Assembly (NCBI GenBank): GCA_012515135.1
Contig: JAAYYX010000199.1
Span: 1-6,090, forward strand
Length of the DNA stretch: 6,090 bases
Origin: Clostridiales bacterium
GTDB taxonomy: Bacteria > Bacillota > Clostridia > Peptostreptococcales > Anaerovoracaceae
Reading direction: 5' to 3'
The notes under the pieces were generated by a model. The model searched no databases, had not been told where the DNA came from, and worked only from the letters and a program-made list of their open reading frames with translations. A program made the translations under genes and the position numbers. Shown piece by piece: positions 1-6,034 of the stretch (the first letter of the stretch is position 1; each line of letters starts with the position of its first letter).

Positions 1-292
1 ATACTTCGAGTATCTGAAAAAAGATCCTAATGAATTCAGGGAAGAGATCAGAGAAGACGCCCACAGAAAAGTCAAGACCCGTATGCTGGTAGCTGCAGTT
101 GCCGATGCTGAAGGCATAGAAGCTCCTGCGGAGGATGTTGACGAAGAGATCAAAATAATGGCCATCCAGTACAAGCAGGATCCGGACAAAATAAAAGAAA
201 TGCTGGGAGAAGAAAACATAGGATTCCTTCAGAAGGATATAAGAATGAGAAAAGCAATGGACTTCATGTTCGAAAGTGCAGTTTTCAAATAG
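1..292 (+). CDS. tig: Trigger factor, C-terminal part (5' end outside the window)
   Basis: Trigger factor is a ribosome-bound chaperone and peptidyl-prolyl isomerase that receives nascent chains in the cytosol. Only the last 96 codons are present; the frame opens at base 2 and ends at a TAG at 290-292. The visible part is highly charged and helical, with the pattern YFEYLKKDP, then LVAAVADAEGI, then a DEEIK helix and a closing KAMDFMFESAVFK, which matches the end of the trigger factor substrate-binding arms. The PPIase and ribosome-binding domains lie upstream of the window, so they cannot be checked. The assignment rests on this C-terminal pattern and on position directly before clpP-clpX-lon, the usual Firmicute neighbourhood. 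The stop codon overlaps the clpP Shine-Dalgarno sequence, suggesting coupled translation. Confidence 0.9.
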   Translation, partial: YFEYLKKDPNEFREEIREDAHRKVKTRMLVAAVADAEGIEAPAEDVDEEIKIMAIQYKQDPDKIKEMLGEENIGFLQKDIRMRKAMDFMFESAVFK

Positions 293-295
293 GAG
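291..295 (+). promoter_or_regulatory. Shine-Dalgarno sequence of clpP, overlapping the tig stop codon
   Basis: AGGAG lies 7 bases before the ATG at 303. Its first two bases are the last two of the tig stop TAG (290-292), so a ribosome finishing tig stands on the clpP start region. This site decides the clpP start: an in-frame GTG at 276 has no comparable site and would add nine residues that are not typical of ClpP. Confidence 0.85.
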
Positions 296-302
296 ACAGG
301 AT

Positions 303-884
303 ATGACACTGGTACCATATGTTATTGAACAGGACGGTCGCGGAGAAAGATCATATGATATATATTCCCGGCTCCTGAAAGATAGGATAATATTCATAGG
401 AGAACAGATAGACGAGCATCTTGCCAGCGTAGTTATCGCACAGATACTCTTTCTGGAAGCCGAAGACCCAAAAAAAGATATATGTATATACATAAACAGC
501 CCCGGCGGTTCGGTAACTGCCGGAATGGCGATTTATGATACGATGAAATATGTTAAACCGGAGATATCAACCATATGTGTGGGTATTGCGGCCAGTATGG
601 GAGCATTCCTTTTGGCGGCGGGGCAAAAGGGAAAACGCATGGCCCTTCCCAATGCCGAAATAATGATCCATCAGCCTTTGGGAGGCATAAGCGGCCAGGC
701 AGAAGATATCAGGATACATGCCGAATGGATAATAAAGACAAGAGCCAAGCTGAACAGGATCTTATGTGAGAATACGGGACAGAACATGAAAAAAGTCGAG
801 AAGGATACGGACAGAGACAATTTCATGAGTTCCGAAGAAGCAAAGGAATACGGGATAATAGATAAAGTAATCGAATCAAGATGA
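303..884 (+). CDS. clpP: ATP-dependent Clp protease proteolytic subunit ClpP
   Basis: ClpP is the serine peptidase that forms a double heptameric barrel and degrades proteins fed to it by ClpX or other Clp ATPases in the cytosol. The product has 193 residues, the usual family length. It opens MTLVPYVIEQ, followed by RGERSYDIYSRLLKDRIIF, the canonical N-terminal loop and first strand. The catalytic triad is complete: Ser98 in GIAASMGAF, His123 in MIHQPLGG and Asp172 in DRDNFMS. The oxyanion-hole segment NSPGGSV is at 65-71. The ATG at 303 is chosen over an in-frame GTG at 276 because it has a good Shine-Dalgarno site and gives the standard N-terminus; there is no long propeptide. The partner unfoldase clpX starts 32 bases downstream. 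Nothing suggests divergence or an inactive paralogue. Confidence 0.98.
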   Translation: MTLVPYVIEQDGRGERSYDIYSRLLKDRIIFIGEQIDEHLASVVIAQILFLEAEDPKKDICIYINSPGGSVTAGMAIYDTMKYVKPEISTICVGIAASMGAFLLAAGQKGKRMALPNAEIMIHQPLGGISGQAEDIRIHAEWIIKTRAKLNRILCENTGQNMKKVEKDTDRDNFMSSEEAKEYGIIDKVIESR

Positions 885-916
885 ATAAAAGAAACATTAA
901 ATAATCAGAGGGAAAA

Positions 917-2182
917 ATGACAAAGTACGATGAAAACAATGAAATAAAATGCTCATTTTGTGGAAGACCCCAGAGTCAGGTCAAGAGACTGGTGGCAGGA
1001 CCCGATGTTTATATCTGCAATGAATGTGTGGAACTTTGCCAGGATATAATATCAGAGGGACTGCAGAAGGATAATGGAGAAGAGGCGGGCGAAGAAAAAT
1101 TCCTGCTTCCCACTCCCAAAGAGATATCAGAGCAACTTTCCCAGTATGTGATCGGCCAGGAAGATGCAAAAAAGTCTTTGGCAGTGGCGGTTTATAATCA
1201 TTACAAAAGAGTTGAACGCCTGAGCAAAAAAGACGAAGATGATGTGGAGCTTCAGAAAAGCAATATAGTTATGATAGGTCCCACAGGCTCCGGCAAAACT
1301 TTGCTTGCTCAGACACTGGCAAGGATACTTCATGTACCCTTTGCCATAGCCGACGCCACGGCCCTTACTGAGGCCGGGTATGTGGGTGAAGATGTTGAAA
1401 ATATACTTCTGAAACTGCTGCAGGCAACAGATTTCGATGTTGAAAGGGCCCAGAGAGGTATAATATATGTGGATGAGATAGACAAGATATCCAGAAAGAC
1501 CGACAACCCTTCCATAACAAGAGACGTAAGCGGAGAGGGAGTACAGCAGGCACTTCTCAAAATACTTGAAGGAACGGTGGCGAATGTACCTCCCCAGGGG
1601 GGAAGGAAACACCCCCATCAGGACTTCATACAGTTCGACACCACAAATGTGATGTTCATATGCGGAGGAGCTTTTGACGGCCTTGAAAAGATAATACAAA
1701 AACGTATAGGCGAAAAAGTAATAGGGTTCAATTCGGACATAGTTGAAAAAGAAGAAGACACATCCGAAATACTCAAAAAAATCCAGCCTGAGGATCTTCT
1801 GAAATACGGACTCATACCTGAGTTTATAGGCAGGCTGCCGGCCATAGTTACTCTGGAGGAACTGTCGGAAGATGCTTTGATAGAAATAATAACAAAACCA
1901 AAAAACGCTCTGTTGAAGCAGTACGGTAAACTCTTTGAAATGGACAATGTAAAACTGGAAATAGAAGAAGAGGCCATTAGAAGGATAGCCGCCAAGGCTC
2001 TTGAAAAGAAAACAGGGGCCCGGGGACTCAGGAACATAATGGAAAACATAATGACGGAGATCATGTACGAAATACCATCACGAAAAGACGTTGAAAAATG
2101 CATTATAACCAAAGCTACGGTTGATGGGGAAACGAGGCCAAGACTGGTACTGATCGATAAGAAAGACAAGGCGGCTTCATAG
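917..2182 (+). CDS. clpX: ATP-dependent Clp protease ATP-binding subunit ClpX
   Basis: ClpX is the hexameric AAA+ unfoldase that recognises tagged substrates, unfolds them and threads them into ClpP. The product has 421 residues, normal for the family. In order it shows the N-terminal zinc-binding domain with Cys12, Cys15, Cys34 and Cys37; Walker A GPTGSGKT at 121-128; the pore-1 loop GYVGED at 154-159; Walker B with Asp186-Glu187 in IIYVDEIDK; the RKH pore motif at 230-232; the ClpP-docking loop IGF at 269-271; the arginine finger Arg306 in PEFIGRLP; and the sensor-2 GAR motif with Arg369. All expected residues are present, so this should be an active ClpP-docking ATPase. The ATG at 917 has a moderate purine-rich site (GAGG at 908-911, 5 bases away). 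The TAG stop sits in the loop of an RNA hairpin described separately. Confidence 0.98.
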   Translation: MTKYDENNEIKCSFCGRPQSQVKRLVAGPDVYICNECVELCQDIISEGLQKDNGEEAGEEKFLLPTPKEISEQLSQYVIGQEDAKKSLAVAVYNHYKRVERLSKKDEDDVELQKSNIVMIGPTGSGKTLLAQTLARILHVPFAIADATALTEAGYVGEDVENILLKLLQATDFDVERAQRGIIYVDEIDKISRKTDNPSITRDVSGEGVQQALLKILEGTVANVPPQGGRKHPHQDFIQFDTTNVMFICGGAFDGLEKIIQKRIGEKVIGFNSDIVEKEEDTSEILKKIQPEDLLKYGLIPEFIGRLPAIVTLEELSEDALIEIITKPKNALLKQYGKLFEMDNVKLEIEEEAIRRIAAKALEKKTGARGLRNIMENIMTEIMYEIPSRKDVEKCIITKATVDGETRPRLVLIDKKDKAAS

Positions 2183-2201
2183 GTCGCCTTATTAAATAAG
2201 G
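2168..2201 (+). promoter_or_regulatory. Two mutually exclusive hairpins at the clpX-lon junction
   Basis: Seen directly: AAGGCGGC at 2168-2175 can pair with GTCGCCTT at 2183-2190, one pair being G-U, leaving a 7-base loop that holds the clpX stop codon at 2180-2182. A second inverted repeat, CCTTATT-A-AATAAGG at 2187-2201, is perfect and can fold as a 6-pair stem with a 3-base loop. The two share 2187-2190, so only one can form at a time. The second hairpin pairs AAGG of the lon ribosome binding site AAGGAG at 2198-2203. Inferred: this could tune lon translation according to clpX termination. There is no T-run after either stem, so neither looks like a terminator. The second repeat could instead be a DNA operator, or both may be chance. 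Confidence 0.4.
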
Positions 2202-2208
2202 AGATATT

Positions 2209-4560
2209 ATGATAGAGGAAAAAATAGAAAAAAGAGAAGACGGGATGCTGCTGCTTCCCATGATACCCTTAAGAGGGATGACTATTTTCCCCAACATGGT
2301 ACTGCATTTTGACATAGGCAGGGAGAAGTCGATCAATGCTCTCGAAAAAGCAATGATAGAAAATCAGTATATTTTTCTTGCTGCACAGAAGGACGAAACC
2401 ACAGACCTGCCCACCTCAAAGGACTTTTATCATGTGGGTACGATCGCAAAGATAAAACAGATGCTCAAACTGCCGGGGGATTCCATACGGGTCCTGGTGG
2501 AAGGGACCACAAGGGGCAGTATAACAGAGATGCTTTTTGAAGTTCCCTATTTCAAATGTGCGGTACAAAAAATAGAGGATGAGGAACCGGATCCCGTGCC
2601 TGCCAAAACCCAGGCGCTGATGCGTTCTGCCCTGGCAAATTTTGACGAATATCTGGCACTGGATCAGAAGCTTTCTCCTGAGATATTTCCCACGGTGGCC
2701 ACCATTGACCAGCCCGGGAGATTCGCCGATATAGTATCCTCTCATCTTGACATAAAAGTGGAAGAGAAACAGGAACTTCTGGAATGCATGAAGATAGATG
2801 AGAGACTTGAAAAACTCAACAAGATACTCACAAGAGAAATAGAGATACTCAAAATAGAACAGGATATAAGCAGCAAGGTCAAGACTCAGATAAACCGCAA
2901 CCAGAGAGAATATTATCTCCGGGAACAGTTAAGGGCCATACAGGAGGAGCTGGGCAATGATGAGGATGTCGAAGATGAAATAGAAGCCTGGCACAAACAG
3001 CTGAACGAGCTTGATATACCCGAAAAAACCGCAGAAAAAATAGAAAAAGAAATAAAAAGATTTTCAAAAATGCAGGCTTCTTCGGCAGAGGGCACAGTGG
3101 CAAGAACATATATAGAGACCATACTTGCCCTTCCCTGGAACAAAGAATCCAAATCCGAGATCGACATGAAAAAGGCGGAGGGCATACTGGAAGAAGATCA
3201 TTACGGACTTTCCAAAGTAAAGGAAAGGGTATTGGAATACCTGGCAGTTGTGGAACTTTCCCATAGGATCAAGGGACCCATTCTTTGCCTTGTGGGACCG
3301 CCGGGAACAGGGAAAACATCCATCGCAAAATCTGTGGCAAGGGCCATTGACAGAGAATTTGTAAGGATGTCCCTGGGAGGAGTCAGGGATGAAGCAGAGA
3401 TAAGAGGCCACAGAAGGACATATATAGGAGCCATACCCGGAAGGGTAATAAGTTCCATAAAAGATGCAGGAACAAAAAACCCGGTATTTCTTTTTGATGA
3501 AGTCGACAAGATCGGCGCAGATTTCAAAGGAGATCCGGCTTCTGCCCTTCTGGAAGTACTGGACCCTGAGCAGAACAAAGATTTTACGGATCATTACCTG
3601 GAAATTCCTTTTGATCTTTCAAAAGTAATGTTCATAACTACGGCAAATACCATAGAGACCATTCCCACGCCCCTTCTTGACAGAATGGAAGTTATCGAAG
3701 TGATGGGATATACCGAAGAAGAGAAAGTCAAAATAGCCGAAAAATATCTCATACCGAAAAAGATAGAAGAACACGGACTGAAGGCAGAAAACATAAAGAT
3801 AACAGAGGGAGCCGTACGAGACCTGATAAATTATTACACCAGAGAGTCGGGAGTCAGGAACCTGGAGAGGGAAATAGCCAATATATGCCGTAAAACAGCA
3901 AGGAAAACCGTATCGGGCAGAAAAAAGAGATTTGCGGTAGATCAGGAGAGTCTGGAAGATTACCTGGGCAAGAAGAAATACAGGTATGACAAGATAAAAG
4001 GCGAAAAAGAGATCGGAGTCACCACCGGCCTTGCATGGACAGTAGTTGGAGGCGATACTCTTTTCATAGAAACAACAGCTGTTCCCGGCACAGGAAAACT
4101 TCAGCTTACGGGTCAGCTGGGGGATGTTATGCAGGAATCCGCCAAGGCGGGTATAACCTATATAAGATCATTGGCGGATAAACTCGGCATAAAAAAAGAT
4201 TTTTACAAGAGTATGGATATGCATCTGCATATACCCGAAGGCGCCACCCCCAAGGACGGACCTTCGGCCGGTGTCACCATGTGTGTCGCCATGATATCCA
4301 CACTGACAAAAACAAGAGTAAGAAAAGATGTGGCAATGACAGGAGAAATAACCCTAAGAGGCAACATCCTTCCTGTCGGGGGGATAAGGGAAAAAGTTCT
4401 TGCCGCTCATAGAGCCGGAATAAAAAAAGTCCTCCTTCCATATGAGAACGAAAAGGACATAGAGGAAATACCCGGAAAAGTAAAAAAACAGATGAACTTC
4501 GTACTGATAAAAACCGTTGATGATGCCCTTAAACAGGTGATGATACCCAAAAAGAAATGA
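2209..4560 (+). CDS. lon: ATP-dependent protease LonA
   Basis: Lon is a single-chain hexameric AAA+ serine protease of the cytosol that removes misfolded and short-lived regulatory proteins. The product has 783 residues, close to other LonA proteins (E. coli 784). The N-terminal substrate-binding domain starts with LLLPMIPLRG at 14-23 and runs to about 205, followed by a charged coiled-coil stretch to about 300. The AAA+ module has Walker A GPPGTGKT at 363-370, Walker B with Asp430-Glu431, arginine finger Arg492 in PLLDRME and sensor-2 Arg550 in SGVRNLERE. The protease domain has the Ser-Lys dyad Ser686 (PKDGPSAG) and Lys729 (GGIREK). The large N-terminal domain and absence of a transmembrane insert make it LonA, not LonB. 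The ATG at 2209 lies 5 bases after AAGGAG. The last four bases overlap engB. Confidence 0.98.
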   Translation: MIEEKIEKREDGMLLLPMIPLRGMTIFPNMVLHFDIGREKSINALEKAMIENQYIFLAAQKDETTDLPTSKDFYHVGTIAKIKQMLKLPGDSIRVLVEGTTRGSITEMLFEVPYFKCAVQKIEDEEPDPVPAKTQALMRSALANFDEYLALDQKLSPEIFPTVATIDQPGRFADIVSSHLDIKVEEKQELLECMKIDERLEKLNKILTREIEILKIEQDISSKVKTQINRNQREYYLREQLRAIQEELGNDEDVEDEIEAWHKQLNELDIPEKTAEKIEKEIKRFSKMQASSAEGTVARTYIETILALPWNKESKSEIDMKKAEGILEEDHYGLSKVKERVLEYLAVVELSHRIKGPILCLVGPPGTGKTSIAKSVARAIDREFVRMSLGGVRDEAEIRGHRRTYIGAIPGRVISSIKDAGTKNPVFLFDEVDKIGADFKGDPASALLEVLDPEQNKDFTDHYLEIPFDLSKVMFITTANTIETIPTPLLDRMEVIEVMGYTEEEKVKIAEKYLIPKKIEEHGLKAENIKITEGAVRDLINYYTRESGVRNLEREIANICRKTARKTVSGRKKRFAVDQESLEDYLGKKKYRYDKIKGEKEIGVTTGLAWTVVGGDTLFIETTAVPGTGKLQLTGQLGDVMQESAKAGITYIRSLADKLGIKKDFYKSMDMHLHIPEGATPKDGPSAGVTMCVAMISTLTKTRVRKDVAMTGEITLRGNILPVGGIREKVLAAHRAGIKKVLLPYENEKDIEEIPGKVKKQMNFVLIKTVDDALKQVMIPKKK

Positions 4561-5144
4561 TCATAAAAAAGGCGGAGATAGTTGCCGTTACAGTAAAACC
4601 GGAGCAGTACCCTCCGGATAATATGAAAGAGATAGCCTTTGTTGGCCGTTCCAATGTGGGAAAATCTTCCCTTCTAAACCTTATCACCAACAGACGGAAA
4701 CTGGCAAAGATAAGCGGCAGTCCCGGCAAGACCAGGACCATAAATTTTTATGAAATAAATGAAAATTTCAGGATAGTCGATCTGCCGGGATACGGATATG
4801 CGAAGGTTTCAAGAACGGTCAAAGAAGACTGGGGGCCTATGACGGAAAAATATTTCAGTACCAGAAAAGGCCTGATCAAAGCAGTTCAGCTGGTGGACAT
4901 AAGACACGGACCCACTGATAAAGACATAAAGATGTATGAGTATCTTAAGCATTACGGACTGGACGGTCTGGTGGCTGCCACAAAAAGTGACAAGATATCT
5001 AAAACTCAGATAAGGAAATCAGTGGAAATGATAAGAGAAGTCCTGGGCATGGAAGAAACCGGCAGGATCATACCTGTATCCGCCCTGAAAAAAACAGGGC
5101 ATGATGTCCTTTTGGATGAGATCGAAAGAGCATTAGGAGATTAA
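4557..5144 (+). CDS. engB: Ribosome-biogenesis GTPase EngB/YsxC (YihA)
   Basis: EngB is a TrmE-Era-Obg class GTPase needed for late assembly of the 50S ribosomal subunit. The 195-residue product has the full motif set: G1 GRSNVGKS at 30-37, G2 region GKTRTINFY at 57-65, G3 DLPG at 75-78 within DLPGYG, G4 TKSD at 142-145 and G5 SAL at 175-177. The start MIIKKAEIVAVTVKPEQYP matches the family N-terminus as known from B. subtilis YsxC, so the ATG at 4557 is preferred although it has no good Shine-Dalgarno site at normal distance. The ATG shares the sequence ATGA (4557-4560) with the lon stop codon, so translation probably depends on ribosomes finishing lon. The lon-ysxC order is the usual Firmicute one. 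Confidence is high. Confidence 0.97.
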   Translation: MIIKKAEIVAVTVKPEQYPPDNMKEIAFVGRSNVGKSSLLNLITNRRKLAKISGSPGKTRTINFYEINENFRIVDLPGYGYAKVSRTVKEDWGPMTEKYFSTRKGLIKAVQLVDIRHGPTDKDIKMYEYLKHYGLDGLVAATKSDKISKTQIRKSVEMIREVLGMEETGRIIPVSALKKTGHDVLLDEIERALGD

Positions 5145-5147
5145 AAA

Positions 5148-5474
5148 ATGCAGTTTATCATTGGCTTTCGCATGATGATAAAAAGAATAAAAGCTATACG
5201 CTTTATGATGAAAGATAAGACTGTTCCCAGGAGGAAAAAGGCTCTTGTTGTTGTAGGCATAATTTATCTTTTTCTTCCTGTGGATATAATCCCGCCTATC
5301 CTTTTCCCCATCGCATGGATAGATGATCTGATTTTATGGATATGGATACTTTGGCACCTCAGGGAAACACTGGACAAGTACTGGATGGGTGAGAAAAACA
5401 CAAATTATTCAAAAAAATATAAGAATAAAACAATAATAGACGATGCTGAGTACGAGGTGAAGGAGGAAAAGTAA
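5148..5474 (+). CDS. Small hydrophobic DUF1232 (YkvA-like) protein
   Basis: This 108-residue protein has no established function. After a basic N-terminus (to about residue 31, rich in Lys, Arg and Met) comes a hydrophobic block at 32-71 that carries the DUF1232 signature: VPRRKKAL at 26-33, YLFLPVDIIP at 40-49 and the acidic pair Asp59-Asp60 in WIDDLIL. Family members usually read PxDxIPD; here the second Asp is replaced by Pro50. The block could form two short membrane segments, so association with the cytoplasmic membrane is likely but inferred. The tail from 76 is charged, ending EVKEEK. The ATG at 5148 lies 8 bases after AGGAG (5135-5139) inside the engB end; the internal Met9 and Met10 have no such site. 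It lies three bases after engB and six before hpt, so it is co-transcribed. Confidence 0.8.
   Translation: MQFIIGFRMMIKRIKAIRFMMKDKTVPRRKKALVVVGIIYLFLPVDIIPPILFPIAWIDDLILWIWILWHLRETLDKYWMGEKNTNYSKKYKNKTIIDDAEYEVKEEK
5461..5466 (+). promoter_or_regulatory. Shine-Dalgarno sequence of hpt with long spacing
   Basis: AGGAGG, a strong site, lies within the last codons of the DUF1232 gene but 14 bases before the hpt ATG at 5481, which is longer than the usual 5-9. No in-frame start codon lies closer, because a TAA occurs in that frame at 5472-5474, the same TAA that ends the upstream gene. Ribosomes ending the upstream gene could reinitiate at the ATG only six bases on. Confidence 0.6.
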
Positions 5475-5480
5475 CAGTCC

Positions 5481-6011
5481 ATGAAGAAGTATGATACAGT
5501 TGGTGAAGTAATGATCACCGAAGAGGAAATCAGAGAAAGGGCAGCAGAGATAGGTGAGCAGATCACCGGTGACTACAGAGGAGAAGGAGTCATACTGATA
5601 GGCATATTAAGGGGCGCTGTACCCTGGATGGCCGATGTAATGAAGCATATCGCTCTGGATGTGGAAATCGATTTCATAGCATGCAGCAGTTACGGAGCAA
5701 CCACAAAGACCAGCGGTGTAGTAAAGATAAACAAGGATCTCGATTCCGACATTGAGGGCAAAAATGTTATAATAGTCGAGGATATCGTGGATTCGGGCAT
5801 AACGCTCAATTATCTTAAGGGCTATCTTGAAAACAGAAAACCAAAAAGTATACGGATATGTGCTCTGCTTGACAAGCCCGAAGGAAGGAGAGCGGATATA
5901 AAAGCTGACTATGTGGGCTTCACAGTGGAGGATAAGTTCATAATAGGATACGGCCTGGATTTCAATCAGAAATACAGACAGTTACCTTATATAAGCTTTT
6001 TAAATGAATAA
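5481..6011 (+). CDS. hpt: Hypoxanthine(-guanine) phosphoribosyltransferase
   Basis: The enzyme transfers the ribose phosphate of PRPP to hypoxanthine, and usually guanine, giving IMP or GMP in purine salvage in the cytosol. The 176 residues match the length of bacterial Hpt. Visible motifs are the PPi-binding loop LRGA at 43-46, the flexible loop SSYG at 69-72, the PRPP motif VIIVEDIVDSGITL at 96-109 with Glu100-Asp101, and the purine-site segment KADYVGF from Lys141, followed by GYGLD with the metal-linked Asp160. The C-terminus RQLPYI is also typical. The ATG at 5481 gives an N-terminus like B. subtilis HprT; Met11 (ATG at 5511) is a weaker alternative. Its place after engB and a DUF1232 gene differs from the common tilS-hpt-ftsH order. 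The exact choice between hypoxanthine and guanine cannot be read from the sequence. Confidence 0.96.
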   Translation: MKKYDTVGEVMITEEEIRERAAEIGEQITGDYRGEGVILIGILRGAVPWMADVMKHIALDVEIDFIACSSYGATTKTSGVVKINKDLDSDIEGKNVIIVEDIVDSGITLNYLKGYLENRKPKSIRICALLDKPEGRRADIKADYVGFTVEDKFIIGYGLDFNQKYRQLPYISFLNE

Positions 6012-6020
6012 CATTTGACG

Positions 6021-6026
6021 AGGAGG
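6021..6026 (+). promoter_or_regulatory. Shine-Dalgarno sequence of the gene starting at 6035
   Basis: AGGAGG lies 8 bases before the ATG at 6035 in the 23-base gap after hpt. It is the main support, besides the encoded residues, for calling a gene that is almost entirely outside the window. The short gap without a terminator suggests continued transcription from hpt. Confidence 0.8.
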
Positions 6027-6034
6027 AAAACAGA

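Noticed and set aside
276..302. Longer clpP beginning at GTG 276
   Set aside because: It overlaps tig, has no ribosome binding site, and adds nine residues unlike ClpP; the ATG at 303 has AGGAG at good spacing.
871..904. Promoter in the clpP-clpX gap (TAAATA as a -10 box)
   Set aside because: A/T-rich by nature, but no matching -35 box at the right distance; the gap is only 32 bases.
1127..1699. Long open frame on the minus strand opposite clpX (and others opposite clpX, lon and engB)
   Set aside because: They lie opposite genes with complete family motifs, show no recognisable motif of their own, and no ribosome binding site was noted; they are reading-frame shadows.
2168..2195. Rho-independent terminator after clpX
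   Set aside because: The stem is plausible but the bases following it are ATTAAATAAGG, not a T-run, and the lon ribosome binding site follows at once.
3010..3066. A-rich stretch in lon as a repeat or regulatory element
   Set aside because: It encodes the Lys/Glu-rich coiled-coil of Lon with AAA and GAA/GAG codons; composition follows from the protein.
4817..4823. CtsR heat-shock operator half-site GGTCAAA
   Set aside because: Single copy without the required second direct heptamer, and located inside engB; no CIRCE-like repeat was seen either.
5986..6001. Terminator at the end of hpt (CTTATATAAG followed by a T-run)
   Set aside because: The palindrome can only give about three A/T-rich pairs around a four-base loop, lies inside the coding region, and is too weak to terminate.
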